The notes beneath the pieces are model-generated. The model did not search any database, was not told the origin of the DNA, and was given only the letters and a program-made list of their open reading frames with translations. Of a stretch of 64,000 nucleotides of DNA, positions 20,898-31,846 are shown one piece after another. Location: positions 34,622,735 through 34,686,734 of the forward strand of contig NC_059368.1 in the NCBI RefSeq assembly GCF_019703515.2, given 5' to 3'. The stretch comes from Myxocyprinus asiaticus (taxonomy: Eukaryota; Chordata; Actinopteri; Cypriniformes; Catostomidae). The translations under genes and the position numbers were made by a program. Position 1 is the stretch's first letter, and the number at the start of each line of letters is the position of its first letter.

Positions 20898-22398
20898 TCA
20901 GACGGTCTGGATCAGCCATCGCGACAGATTGGAAAGCGCAAGCCATGCATCCAAGCTCCGAGCGAGGGGGACCAAGGGGACAATCTCGTTGGACGTACCG
21001 GCAGGTGGGGCCTCGCGGCAGGGCGGAGCTTGAGTTGCCACGCCATGTTGTGACCGTGCTGAGTTCAAGGACATTGAAGCACTTACCTGGCTCCTTGTGA
21101 CCACCCCCGGAACAGCCTGGGATGGGGGAGGAAGAGGCCTGTCCTCGTGACCCATGGAGACTGTCACATCGATGGCGGATTTGTGCCACAGCTGAGTGCG
21201 CAGGGGCGGGGAGATCGCCGCTGGAGCGCCAAACCTGCATGGATGGAAAGGTGGACGGTGGTCGTGATGACGGCCGTGCACACTGGGTACGTGTACCATG
21301 GAATGTGGAAACCGCTTTTTTGCTGAACTCTTGGGTACCGCAGCCACTTGAGCATGCAGTGAAATTAAATGAAAAAGCAACAAAAGATTCTTCTCCCAGC
21401 CCTCCACCGGGGGATGGAGTGGTCTGCTTATCAGCTCCAAGGTGGATTTCATCATCCCTGGGTAGCCCGTCTCAAGGGCGCTTTGAAGCCTTCCGATGGT
21501 TCTTGGCGGCCGGTCGTGAGATGGGTGGCGTCTGCTTCCTGCAGTGGGCTCTACGCCAGGGCCGGGCCGAAGGGGCGGGGGATGCCCTTGGCGACGAGCA
21601 GGCGGGGTGCGGGATCTTGAGCCGCGCCAGGGCAGGATGTGCCGGATAGCCTCCATCTGTCGCCTATTTGGCGACACCGTCGAGGACTTTGCCCAGCAGA
21701 TTCTCGACGGTGTCGCCAAATAGGCCAACCTGGGAAATGGGGGCAGGCCGTGCCTTGTCGGCCTCACCCATCTTGACCAGGTTGAGCCAAAGGTGGCGCT
21801 CCTGGACCACTAAGGTGGACATTACCCTCCCGAGAGTTTGCGCCATGACCATCGCCGCCCGGAGAGTGAGGTCGGTCACCGAGCGCAGCTCCTGCATCAA
21901 ATCTTGGGCGGAACTACCCTCGTACAGTTCCTTTAGTGCCTTGGCTTGGTGGACTTGCATGAGAGCCATGGCGTGCAGGGCGGAAGCAGCTTGTCCAGCG
22001 GCACTGTAGGCTTTGGCCGTCAGGGACGACGTGAACCTACAGACCTTGGATGGGAGCTTTGGGCATCCGCGCCAGGTGGCGGCACTCTGCAGGCATAGGT
22101 GCACCGCGAGCTCCTTATCCACCGGGGGAATGGCCGAATTGTCCCTGGCTGCCCCACCATCGAGGGTAGTGAGGGCGGGGGAGCTGAAAGATCAGGACAG
22201 GGCAGTAAAAGGTGCCTCCCAAGATCTTGTCAGCTCCTCATGCACTTCCGGGAAGAAAGGGACTGGAGCGGGGCATGGCTGCTTTGAGTGGCGCCTCAAG
22301 CCCAGGAACCAATCATCGAGCCGCGAGGGTTCAGGGGAGAGCAGAGGGTTCCACTCTAGCCCGACACTCGTGGCCGCCCTGGAAAGCATGTCCATCAT
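20898..22398 (-). pseudogene. DIRS ORF1 (gag-like), broken
   Basis: Three minus-strand frames (22398-22192, 22122-21664, 21767-20898) together form the GC-rich region upstream of RT, where DIRS elements encode a gag-like protein. The best piece (22122-21664) is helical and Ala/Leu-rich, with phrases such as AAGQAASALHAMALMQVHQA and LRAAMVMAQTLGRVMSTLVV, and reads as a capsid-like helical domain. An earlier piece holds RLDDWFLGLRRHSKQ. I see no zinc knuckle. The assignment rests on position and on general resemblance to fish DIRS ORF1, not on a catalytic motif. Confidence 0.7.
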
Positions 22399-22911
22399 TT
22401 CCGCATCAGCCTGTGACTGGGCAACTGCACCCGAGGGGGGGAGCCCAGCTGAGGCTTCAGCGTCTGACTGGATGAGCCCGCTCTCCGATGCTGCGCTCGA
22501 GAGCTCATCACCAGCTCATCGCCATGACCGCAACGTTGCCGTGGTCATGTTCTCACAGTGAGTACATGATCCATCCACGAATGCTGTCTTCGCGTGGGTC
22601 ATGCCCAGACACGAAAGACAGCAATCGTGACCATCAGAAGTTGAGAGGTAACGACCGCAACCAGGAATAACACACAATCGGAAAGGCATCTTTAAAAAGA
22701 TGCGTCTTTAAAAAGACGTTCTGTGTGTGCCGCTCTTTTAGAAAAATAAACTCTCTTTTTTCTGCCGAAGCGCCCAGGGGCATTCTCTGCAGTGCACCAG
22801 TGCAGAGGAGGGAGAAGCCGCTGAAATGCGCCATCAGATCCAGCAGAGGTGAATGAACAGTCAGCTCAGTAAACTCACTCTCACCTGGCGTTCGGCTCCG
22901 AAGAGAAAATC

Positions 22912-23060
22912 TGAATGAGTGGTTGCATACCAGCTCCTTTTATACCCGTATATCCAGGGGAGTGGTATGCAAATACCACTCGCCAATTTTCATTGGCCTT
23001 TTATAAAAAACCAGAGGTGTCTCGGGCTCCCAAGAGTGACCCCTAGTGTCAGTACATTGA
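22912..23060. repeat. DIRS right inverted terminal repeat
   Basis: This is the counterpart of 17071-17226 and lies upstream of ORF1 on the minus strand, where it would act as promoter. It differs from the left copy mainly around 22945-22975. Confidence 0.92.
22936..22944 (-). promoter_or_regulatory. TATA box in the DIRS right ITR
   Basis: The minus strand reads TATAAAAGG, a good TATA match about 540 bp upstream of the first ORF1 piece. The same box occurs in the left ITR. Promoter function is inferred from position. Confidence 0.45.
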
Positions 23061-23092
23061 CACAACGTCAAGTGAGTGATAGATATGGAACA

Positions 23093-23347
23093 GCCTTCTG
23101 CCTCATGGTTCTCCACCATTTGTTTTAAATCCAGCATTTGAACGTGACGTCTCATCAGCTACCGATGCAATGTGGGATAGGAAAGTATTCAACTGATCCA
23201 CACTTCAGATTCCCGATGGAAGTAGTAGGTCATCTAGGCATTTCTTGCTTATTGTCTTATGAATACTATGGATTCGGACATACTACTCCACTGGCATACT
23301 GTTTTTGGCATACTATATAGTAGGGAAGTATGGATATTCGGACGCAG
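23093..23347 (-). mobile_element. Other half of the 0.5-kb repeat interrupted by the DIRS
   Basis: The minus strand begins CTGCGTCCGAATATCCATAC and matches the left part of 27717-28226: ACTATATAGTATGCC, ACAGTATGCC, GATGACCTACT, and then GACGTCACGTTCAAA and GCTGGATTTAAAA. It stops where the DIRS begins. Together with 16761-17022 it makes about 517 bp, against 510 bp in the uninterrupted relative. Confidence 0.8.
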
Positions 23348-23948
23348 GCCTTGTGTGATGTGATCACACAGATTCCTAGAAATCCCGGTGCGGAATTTTA
23401 CATGTTTTTCTCTCTTAGTTAAATATTTAAGCACATCTATTTATCACTACATGTTCTTTTAAGATGTACAGATTAGGGCATTTTGTTGTTGTGTATACCA
23501 TAAATGTATGTGTTCCCGTTTGATGCTGTCACCATCATTGAGATCCTTATTGCTTTTGCACCAGACAAATACTGCTCATGCAAATTAAACCAAATGATAC
23601 AGTCTTTGATTCATTATTAAATAAACTTTTCCTGTGATTTACAAATGCTAAAATCCACAGTTCACTATCACACATTAAACTTTGTGTCAATTTATTTAAT
23701 ATAAACATATTTTAGTTTACACCCTGTCTTTACTGGACCAATAAGCTGTGAGCTTGACGCTGAAATAGCTCTGCAGAACAAACAGGGCATCCATCCTTTA
23801 TTGTGCGGCGTCGCATTAAATGCTTCCACTGGAGACAGCATCATAATTATAATGGGAGCGAGTTGCTTTTGACACCATGCGATGCACTACTCGCCTCCTG
23901 TGTTAGGGTTACGTCCCGGATAATACAGAATTGACACGTATTTAAGGC
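23348..23948. other. Gene-free stretch
   Basis: Moderately AT-rich, with no recognisable repeat borders or coding frames. Confidence 0.35.
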
Positions 23949-24150
23949 AGAGGTGGGTGGAGTAGCCAAAAACTGTACTCAAGTAAAGTACAATTACTTT
24001 AAAAAATTACTCAAGTAGAAGTAAAAGAACTAACATAAATAATTACTTGAGTAAGAGTAAGACATTATCCAATTAAAAGAGTACCTAGTAACTCGTTACT
24101 TTCACAAATGACGTAATGGACGTTAACTCCCCTATATTCCATTACATAAT
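23949..24150. mobile_element. hAT-like fragment
   Basis: CAGAGGTGGGTGGAGTAGCC followed by repeated ACTCAAGTA and AATTACTT phrases is the left end of a common fish hAT family related in style to 11910-12715. No right end is found before the LINE tail at 24153, so it is truncated. Confidence 0.55.
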
Positions 24151-24152
24151 CC

Positions 24153-24420
24153 AAGGCAAGGCAAGGCAAGTTTATTTATATAGCACATTTCATATACAAT
24201 GGCAATTCAAAGTGCTTTACATATACATTTTAAAGTAAATACAAAGATACATAAAAAAAATAAAAAAACAATTAAGAACATGAAATAAGAATAAAAAGTA
24301 ATACACACATTGAGAAAAAGTTATAAATACTTTATAAACAATAAAATAGCATAAAAATCAGGAGAATAGGTATTAAGAGCAGAGAACAGAGAACATGAAA
24401 TGATCAAAATCATTATTGAA
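24153..24420 (-). mobile_element. LINE 3'-tail-like fragment
   Basis: On the minus strand the sequence reads GTAAAGCACTTTGAATTGCC, then GTGCTATATAAATAAACTTG and a TTGCC tandem tail. This is the usual 3' end of several fish LINE/SINE families. There is no coding part. Confidence 0.5.
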
Positions 24421-25177
24421 TTTCTTTTCCTTTAATTTTAGTCTCAAAGGCAGATCTCAGTGTACCCATGATCAATCAATGCCTACACTGTGAATATAAA
24501 AAAAGAAAAGAAAAGAAAAATGAATATATAATCTGAACTAAAAGAATCTGCTGTATATCTTTTCCTAAACTCGGGGTGCCCCTGTCTGAGTGGAAACACC
24601 AAGAGAGACGAGGTTTTTGTCATTCAAAGTCTGCAGACTTTTATTTGCACCATCCTTCTGCAGATGTCTCTGATGTCACAAGGACATCCTCACATTCTAA
24701 TCAAGATACCACTACATCCACGTGTGATATCTAGCCACTGCTAGATTCTTAATAAATACTCCAAGTGAGGACTAGAACATAAGCGTGGACTGTCAGAACC
24801 ACTCCCACCCACTCTCAGTACAGAGTGTGGGGTGTCTTAGGCCTCTTTTATTCAGGTACTAATAGCAGCACCTCACTGAATCTCTCCATCAGACAGTCCC
24901 TAAGAAAATAATAAAATCTACCTATCTTATTTTTGTTGGTTGATCAAGTTTACACTGATAAAATTGCCTGCATTCTTCCACCATAAGCTGTAGGGTGCGA
25001 CATATGAATATTGAAGAATAAAAACTCAGAGTCGGGTTTTGCAATAATCAAATAATCCACAACATGAGAACCACAAAATAACTTAGTCATTGACTTTATG
25101 AAGAACATTGCTTGCTGGGGACATGTAAATACTTTACAGACATTCCTTAGAATCTATTCTCAATTTGGCCAGAAACA
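24421..25177. other. Unassigned stretch, possible retroelement remnant
   Basis: The interval 24595-24900 is less AT-rich and holds AGGTTTTTGTCATTCAAAGT and ACTTTTATTTGCACC, phrases that look like the poly(A) side of an LTR read on the minus strand. No matching ends or genes are seen, so it is left unclassified. Confidence 0.25.
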
Positions 25178-25505
25178 TCAGTGCAAAAGCGACCTTCCGT
25201 TGATATAAGAGTTTCTTGCATTCCTTGAATCGATCACGATTCTCTCTTGTCTAATTTCTTTCACCTCTACGGCCAAATCGACTCCCTGGCTCGAGGCCTC
25301 CGGAGGGGTGTCAGCTTGAGCACCTAAGTGTCTTTTAATGTCTCCAGAGCCTGAGGATTTTGAATTCTTTGACATATTGTCTTCCTAGAACAGTTATGTA
25401 TCAGGGTGTATCGAATCTCACTGGTTTATGACACAAAAAGTATCAAAACTAGCAAAGTGCACAGAGCTCGCCGTTCACACGTCCGAACCTCACGTGACTC
25501 CAGTA
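25178..25505 (-). mobile_element. L1 LINE 5' end with ORF1 start
   Basis: The minus strand shows a 5'-UTR-like block (GTTCGGACGTGTGAACGGCG) and then a frame from 25375 that begins MSKNSKSSGSGDIKRHL and continues to VDLAVEVKEIRQE. As I recall it, this is the usual N-terminus of ORF1 in fish L1 elements, before the coiled coil. The frame ends after 65 codons as homology stops. ORF1 protein would bind element RNA. Only its disordered start remains. The opposite part of an L1 (ORF2) lies separately at 41.6-45.6 kb on the other strand. Confidence 0.6.
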
Positions 25506-25673
25506 CTCCTCTTTTAAATACAATATTTTTATTTGGAATTTGTGAGAAATGTTGTCAGTACTTTATAGAATAAAAAATAAATAAATGTTCATTTTACTCA
25601 AACACATACCTATAAATAGTAAATCCATAGAAACTGATAATTTTGCAGTGCTCTCTTATTTTTTTTCCAGAGC

Positions 25674-25676
<3 letters not shown>

Positions 25677-25733
<57 letters not shown>
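25677..25733. repeat. (TA)n microsatellite
   Basis: About 55 bases of uninterrupted TA. A poly(T) run of about 24 bases follows at 25890-25914. Confidence 0.95.
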
Positions 25734-25735
<2 letters not shown>

Positions 25736-25914
25736 GTACACATACAGTATCTATTGTGCATAAATATTTTTGCTGCACATGTACTGTCATAAATAGAGCA
25801 CAATCTAATTATTTTGTCTGTCCATTTTGAGGTCACTTTCAAAAAGTGCTTTGAGAAAATAATTCCTGGAATACATTTAAAGCAACAGAGTTTTTTTTTT
25901 TTTTTTTTTTTTTT

Positions 25915-27716
25915 ACTTGGAAAAAAATGCTAAATGTTTGATTTTAATTCTTAAAAAAAAATTATAATAATATAAATATATACTAAAAATTATAAGTAGG
26001 TGTATTTATGTAGACATATTCTTAGATTTTTAATTCTTAGATTTGTTTTTGTTTTTTGCTTACATTTGCATAGACTCTGAAATGTACAATATTGATGTAT
26101 TGACAATCTTAAACGTAAATAACTGTAGCCTGCAGATAAACAACTTTAGAGATGTAGAACTGTTTACAAATCTTTATATTGAATTTATTAAACTAATCGG
26201 TTGATTTAATTATATTTGTTATAAATTATTAATTAATTAATTTTCCAATCAAATGGTAATTAAATGATCAATGTAATCACATTTTAATGTTGACACATTT
26301 ACCTAATCTGACATTATAACGGTTTCATACTGTTTTGTGTGATTTATGGTGCAGTATTAAACTCGTTTTAAAGGATTCTATCCCTTTAACCAAGACTAAA
26401 CTTTAAAATGTTGAAATAAACACAAATTCTGTCATCACTGCTTTATTAATGTTAAATCATTTAATTTTGTTTGTTTGTGGGACACAAAAGGAATTTGGGC
26501 TCCGCCCCTAAAAACAAGAGCATAAAACACTGCAAAGCACCATAAAATTATCATAAAAGTAATACATTTTATTTGTGCTATATTCCAAATCTTTCCCAAC
26601 CATTAGTGGAGTAAAAATTTAATGTAAGAGGGAAAAATGCAACCTCCGAATAGCACTCGTCACTGATTATGCAAACATGATTACTTTATGCCACAAGTGA
26701 AGGTAAACATGCTGGAGCGATGCAAAAATACCTTATAAGAGATGGCGCTTGTCGATTAGTCTGCATAATGTGGCCGATCCCAGAACTCTCGGAAACAACT
26801 TGCTGACTTCCTGTGTGATCATTCTGTATGTTTATATATTGTGGAAAAGTGGTTAGGTTTATGGTAAGTGTGGGTTTAGGGGATCTAAAATATCTATAAA
26901 ATAGTAAAAAAAAAAATAATAATAATAAAAAAAATAAAGAAATAAATAAATAAAATAACTATACAAATATATTCATAAAGCATTCCTAAATGTGTTTTAT
27001 GTTACTAAAGCTGTACTTTAAAGCATTTATATCTTATATATATATATGTTCATACTGAATGTTTTACCATCTATCCAAACATACTAAAATGTATATGTAA
27101 ATGTAACAGACAAATACAGTACTAAGAAAAATTTTAACAAGCTCTTAGGACTGGTTCCAAATCCCAATAGAAATTTTATACACATTCCTTCAGAATTTTT
27201 GACAAGGGGCTGTGGTATCTAAAGTTAACAAACTATCACTTCCACCTTCTGCCAAATGTGCATTCATTAGGATTGTTCACCTTTACATAACAAAGCTGGA
27301 AAGTAAATCACTTTAGATGAGCACTCAAACAGCTGCTTGAGAGAAGTGAGAGAAGATACATATTAATTATCTTATCTCATTAATTTAATATGATTAATAT
27401 GAGCAAAACATAATAATAATAATAATTAATTAATAGGGAAAGCACTCGTTAGTTTAAATCCATTTTTCATTATTTGTATAATTCTGTATTAATTTGGTAT
27501 TATGTGATATTTATGCTAATCACGCATGCTTGTTAGCATACTAAGTAGAGCATATTTGCACTGTACTACACAATTCATGACTGCAGCTAATACATGATGT
27601 TTAAATAAATACATTAATGTCACAGTTTGAACGGATAATGGATCATCGCAATTTGAATGTGAATTTTAATATTTTCCACAAACATTTTAGTAATTGTAAT
27701 TGTAGAGAGACTAACA
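25915..27716. other. Gene-free AT-rich stretch
   Basis: Very AT-rich, with A/T runs near 26905-26950 and a TTAATTAATTAATT cluster near 26230. No coding or transposon borders recognised. Confidence 0.4.
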
Positions 27717-28226
27717 CTGCATCGGAATATCTGTACTTCTCTACTGTATAGTATGCCTAAAACAGTATGCCAATGGAGAAGTATGTCCAAAGTGAGAAAT
27801 ATCCGGATGACCTACTCCGGCGAGATTCTGAAGTGCAGATTGACTGGACACTTAACGATCCCATAATCCTTTGGGAGCTGAGGCGACGTCACGTTCAAAG
27901 CGCTGGATTTAAAAGAACACCGGTGAACCGCGAGTCAGATGGCTCTTCTCAACTGTAAGTGGTACATATACAAGATAATTATTCCTTGCGCTTAAATTGA
28001 GCTTGTTTAACAAAACCAGAGAGGATCGTTTTTTGCAGTTGTTGGTCTTACGTCATATACCGTATTTGGGTCATGGGTCAACGCCCATGTACCCGGATGA
28101 AGTATGTCCGAAATCTGTTCATACTACTCGCATGCATACCTAAAATACGTACTGTTTTGGTGCCAGATACGTGCGCCCTTCATCTAATACAGTACATACT
28201 GTGACAGTACGCGGTTACGGATGCAG
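27717..28226 (+). mobile_element. 0.5-kb repeat, uninterrupted copy (empty site of the DIRS)
   Basis: The ends CTGCATCGGAATA and (complemented) CTGCATCCGTAAC form short inverted repeats, so this is probably a non-autonomous DNA element. It aligns with 23347-23093 and then 17022-16761 read on the minus strand. An open frame at 27767-27954 is followed at once by GTAAGT at 27955, which looks like a splice donor and raises the option of an exon-derived repeat. No target duplication was found. Confidence 0.6.
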
Positions 28227-28973
28227 CATAAGTTCATTTATCAACTGCACAGATCCTTTTTGTTTTATTGTTGTTAAAGCTGCACTACAGAACTTTGGGC
28301 ACTCTAGCTACATCTGTGGTTGAAACTTAAAATTGCAAGTAACTTGTGGAGGACCATTTTACACTAGTTGTGATTCGGCACTGCTCTACTTGCAGATGAA
28401 TCTCATGGTTTGTGGTTACACCTGCTTTGCCTGTGATCAATTGGATATTCTTACCAGCAGAGCAGGAGTCATAACATGCTATTTTCATTTCGATATTATG
28501 TTATTCGTTAAAACATTTAGAACTGAGATGTTACTTATTTTGAGGAAACATCACATATTTAATATGGTTATTGAAGTGTTTTATCCACTGCACAATATAC
28601 ATTAATGTTTGTATTGTATTATACATATAAATTTAAGAGGTGAAAATCGTGAAATGGGTGACGAGTTAAATTAAAGTGAACCATAATATTACAATAATAG
28701 GTCTATGCACTGCAAACAATAAGACTGTAATATAAAAATGCAAAACGAGGATTCAGTAATGATATGGATGAAGCATATTTTATTCAAAATGAAAATATTA
28801 TGCAAAACTATGCAATATATAAATTACAATAATAAACGTTTAATCTATTCTTTGGAAGAAAAATTATAATAGAGAGATGGTTATTTGCTAAACAAATTAA
28901 TATTCATTACTGTGCTATGAAACTGTTTCATAATAACAACTGGATGAGCATACATTCATGGGGATCTACCTAG
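28227..28973. other. Gene-free AT-rich stretch
   Basis: No recognisable repeat border. A 90-codon frame at 28333-28605 has no protein features I know. Confidence 0.35.
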
Positions 28974-29358
28974 TGTTGTGTATTTTGTTGATTCATGTTT
29001 TTCATGTCTTTTATTTTGAAAAGTTTAGTTCCTGTTTCATGTCATGTGTTCCTGGTCATGTGATGTCCTGTTTTCCCTCCATGTTCATGTGTCTTATTTT
29101 CTGTTTGTTCATTGGTTTATGTTCTCCCATGTCCAAGTATTTGAGCCCTCATGTTTTCCATTGTTGTTTGTCAGGTATTATATTTTTGGAAACTTTGTTC
29201 ATGTCAAGTCAAGTTTATATTCAAGTTCATGTTTATGTTTATGTTTCACTTTTATAGTTAGGGTTTTTTTGATTTCACGTTTGTTAATAAATTGCACTTG
29301 GGTTCTTTACTCCATCGTCATCATCTTCGTCATTGCCAGCGCCAGCAGCATCGTTACA
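28974..29358 (+). repeat. 5' LTR
   Basis: It runs from TGTTGTGTATT to TCGTTACA (TG...CA). A TCAAGTCAAG run, AATAAATTGC and a TCATCATCTTCGTC block mirror the solo LTR at 354-794. The first 175 bp match 30721-30895. Confidence 0.75.
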
Positions 29359-29607
29359 GAAATACCTGACCGCAATATGAACCCAGCAATCCAGCTCCTA
29401 CGCCTACGTCAGGGGAATCGTCCCCTGGAGCATTATGTGGAGGACTTCTGCGATCTGGCCTGCCGGGTGGACTTTAATGAGATCATCCTCAAAGACAGTT
29501 TTTGTTTTGGATTGAGTGAGCCAATCTCCTTGTTGATGCCTGGTGGTCGCAGTTCCCTCAAGCTGGTTCAGTATATCGATTGGTTCGATTCCTGGCCCAC
29601 ATGCTGA
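29359..29607 (+). pseudogene. gag-like fragment of the LTR element
   Basis: The open frame from about 29365 reads NPAIQLLRLRQGNRPLEHYV followed by EDFCDLACRVDFNE and LKDSFCFGLSEPISLLMPGG. The first block resembles the part of retrotransposon gag with the pattern LLxLRQGxRxxxxYxxxFxxLA. It begins right after the LTR, so the N-terminal part of gag is missing, and it ends at a stop after about 80 codons. No zinc knuckle follows. A capsid role is inferred from this pattern. Confidence 0.6.
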
Positions 29608-29738
29608 AGTGTCCTTTGGCAAGACATTGAACCCCAAGTTGATCCCAATGGTAGGCTAGCGCCTTGCATGGCAGCTCTGCTGTCACTGGTGTGTGAGTGT
29701 GTGCGTGAATGGGTGAATGAGTCACAGTGTAAAGCGTC

Positions 29739-30740
29739 ATGGCTACTGAGCCAGAGTTCCTCATCATGGTCGCTGAGCTAGTGGCATCTTTTGCTCCGGA
29801 TCCTCAGTCTGCTCCATGCCATGTCACAGCAACACCTCAGCCTGCTCCATGCCATGTCACAGCCACGCCTGAGCCTGCACCACACCTTGTCATAGCCACA
29901 TCTGAGCTATTAGACCTGGAGATGGTTCCTGCCCTTGTACCCACCCTTAGTTCTCCTGAGCAGGCAAGGGGAACTTTCAGTCCTCTGACCCCGCCTGGAC
30001 CCTCTGAGCCCTGGACTCTGCCTTGGCCTGTCAGTCCCTCGACATCACCTTGGCTCTGCGTTCCCTCTGCTCCACTGCGGTCCTTCAGCCTGTCTGCTTT
30101 GCCGGGGTTCCTCGTCCCTCTGGCTCCTCCTTGGTCTGTCGATCACCTGGCTCCGCCTTGGCTCTCCGATTCTCTGGCTGTGCCTCGTCCCTCCGATCCA
30201 TCAGCTACACTGGGGACCTCCATCCCTACAGCTCCGCCTTGGTCCTCAGCCCCACTGGTTCCACCTCAGTCTTCTGATCCCCCTGCTCCACCTTGCTCCT
30301 CCGAGCCTCCAGCACTGCCTTGGTCCTCCCTGCCGCCGGCTCCACCCTGGCCCTTTGAGTCTTTGGCTACTCTCTGGGTACCAAGTTCCCTGGTGTCGCC
30401 CTACAAGTCTCTCATGGCTCCGCCTTCCATGGCTCCACCCCTCAAGTCTCTCACAGCCCCACCTTCCACGGCTCCACCCCTCCAGCCTCTCAGGGCCCCA
30501 CCTTCCATTGACTCTGCCCTGGACCCATGCCCCACGCCCTGTCTCGCGAGGCCACGCTCCACACCATGTCATTCCAAGCCATGCCTCAAGACCCCCCCCC
30601 CCCCCCCCAGCTCCCTACAGAACTTTGGAATATTATGTCATGTTTTATGTGTTTTGTTCATGTGTTGGGACTTCGGGAGCCGCCCCTTAGTGGGTGGGGG
30701 GCGGGGGGGGGGGGGGCTTATGTCATGTGTATTTTGTTGA
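29739..30740 (+). CDS. Proline/serine-rich open frame of the LTR element
   Basis: This uninterrupted 333-codon frame lies between the gag remnant and the 3' LTR and overlaps the LTR start by 20 bp. It opens with MATEPEFLIMVAELVASFAP and then repeats such as SAPCHVTATPQPAPCHVTAT. Most of the rest is a degenerate P-P-W-S-S and A-P-P array (for example TAPPWSSAPLVPPQSSDPPA). It ends in poly(C) and poly(G) tracts. Similar Pro-rich frames occur next to gag in cyprinid retroelement models as I remember them. No catalytic motif, signal peptide or convincing membrane span is seen. It may be a non-coding low-complexity spacer that happens to be open. Confidence 0.45.
   Translation: MATEPEFLIMVAELVASFAPDPQSAPCHVTATPQPAPCHVTATPEPAPHLVIATSELLDLEMVPALVPTLSSPEQARGTFSPLTPPGPSEPWTLPWPVSPSTSPWLCVPSAPLRSFSLSALPGFLVPLAPPWSVDHLAPPWLSDSLAVPRPSDPSATLGTSIPTAPPWSSAPLVPPQSSDPPAPPCSSEPPALPWSSLPPAPPWPFESLATLWVPSSLVSPYKSLMAPPSMAPPLKSLTAPPSTAPPLQPLRAPPSIDSALDPCPTPCLARPRSTPCHSKPCLKTPPPPPSSLQNFGILCHVLCVLFMCWDFGSRPLVGGGRGGGGLMSCVFC
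30690..30718 (+). other. Polypurine-tract-like G run
   Basis: A G-rich run (GTGGGTGGGGGGCGGGGGGG and on) directly precedes the 3' LTR start TGTCATGTGTATT at 30721. That is the place of the plus-strand primer. Confidence 0.55.
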
Positions 30741-30899
30741 TTCATGTTTTCATGTCTTTTATTTTGAAAAGTTTAGTTCCTGTTTCATGTTGTGTGATGT
30801 CCTGTTTTCCCTCCATGTTCACGTGTCTTGTTTTCGTTGGTTCATTGTTTGATTATCTTGTTTAGAGTTCTGTTTGGTCATTGGTTTATGTTCTCCCAT
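30721..30899 (+). repeat. 3' LTR, truncated
   Basis: It matches the first part of 28974-29358 and stops after GTTCTCCCAT, where unrelated AT-rich DNA begins. Confidence 0.7.
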
Positions 30900-31139
30900 A
30901 TTATCATCACATGTGGTATGTGAAAAAATGTAGACCTTAACACATTGAAAACACCTTAACCCTAATGGCCTTCATGTGGTAACATCTAAATTAACTGGTG
31001 CTTTTCAAGTCAAAAATATCCTTTAACATAATCTAATCAACCTCAGTATATTAGGTTACACAAATACAACTAGTTTTAAGGGTTAGATCAGGTTGAAATT
31101 GCTCCTTCATTTAACAATTGTAGCTTACCACTTTTTTAC

Positions 31140-31420
31140 AGTTTACTGAAGGACTGGATTTTTGAACTCCTTTTTTATGTTCTCTTTTATCATCCTCATT
31201 CATTGCTATGTGTTTTTTATTGTTTATTTTAACTAATCACCATCTTTATTACATGAACAAGTAATATGCATGTTATTGGAAGGGTGACTGAGGGTTTGGC
31301 CCATGTCAGGAATGCAGTAATACTGATTATTTGTTTAGATAAAATGAGAATATGTGTTTATATTGTACTGCATTTATTTATTCATAATCATCACATAATT
31401 AAGCAGTCATGGAATGTATG
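31140..31420. repeat. Low-copy segment related to 55742-55990
   Basis: Shared phrases in the same order include TTTTATCATCCTCATT, GGTGACTGAGGGT followed by TTGGCCCATGTCAGGAATGC, GCAGTAA and GTATTGCATTTA-like words. The copies differ by many small changes. No transposon hallmark is visible in either copy. Confidence 0.6.
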
Positions 31421-31846
31421 ATGTTATGGTTTAAGTTGTTGGTAAGAGAAAGTTAAAAACAGATTCTACCCACGCTACAAGGTATGTCTAATCAATATTA
31501 ATGATCAAAGGGAAAGTTATCATGTCAGTTCAGGTCTTTGAAAGGTTCAGAGTGTTTCTGGAAAATGTAACACTCATCATTCAATCAGCTGATTCAACCT
31601 AAATCACATTTCAGTGAGGGAGAGATTTTACTACATGCTGATTATTTTGACTTTTTGATTTTGATAATTATATTATTGTCGTCTTTCATGGTTTGTAAAA
31701 GCACACATTGACACACACATTTTTTAATGATTAATTGCTTGAATGTGTATTACAATTTTCAGTGTACAGCTTATTAAAAGCTTTTAAACTTATCCTGTGT
31801 GAGACTTTTGTTCTTTTTTTATGTGTTATGCCCTTGAATTGTGCAG
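31421..31846. other. Gene-free stretch upstream of an exon candidate
   Basis: AT-rich, ending in a long pyrimidine-rich run and GTGCAG at 31841-31846. Confidence 0.4.

Larger units (their letters stand above)
17023..23092 (-). mobile_element. DIRS-like tyrosine-recombinase retrotransposon
   Basis: This 6.07-kb minus-strand element has the full DIRS layout: inverted terminal repeats at both ends, an internal complementary region near its 3' end, and ORF1 (gag-like), RT, RNase H and a tyrosine recombinase in that order. It has no integrase, no LTRs and no target duplication, as expected for insertion by recombination of a circular intermediate. All genes contain stops or frameshifts, and the RT active site is changed. 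It sits inside a 0.5-kb repeat, which fixes both borders. Confidence 0.92.
28974..30899 (+). mobile_element. LTR retrotransposon, pol-less remnant
   Basis: A complete 5' LTR (28974-29358), a gag-like fragment, a long proline-rich open frame, a G-rich polypurine-like tract (30690-30716) and a truncated 3' LTR (30721-30899) lie in order. No RT, RNase H or integrase is present, so pol has been deleted or the element was always non-autonomous. The LTR relative at 354-794 belongs to the same family. Confidence 0.75.

Noticed and set aside
20821..22670. Several plus-strand frames of 60-182 codons
   Set aside because: The GC-rich DIRS ORF1 region is stop-poor on both strands. The domain order supports the minus strand only.
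30246..30572. 108-codon minus-strand frame rich in Gly, Arg and Trp
   Set aside because: It is the antisense reading of the proline-rich tract, without any family feature.
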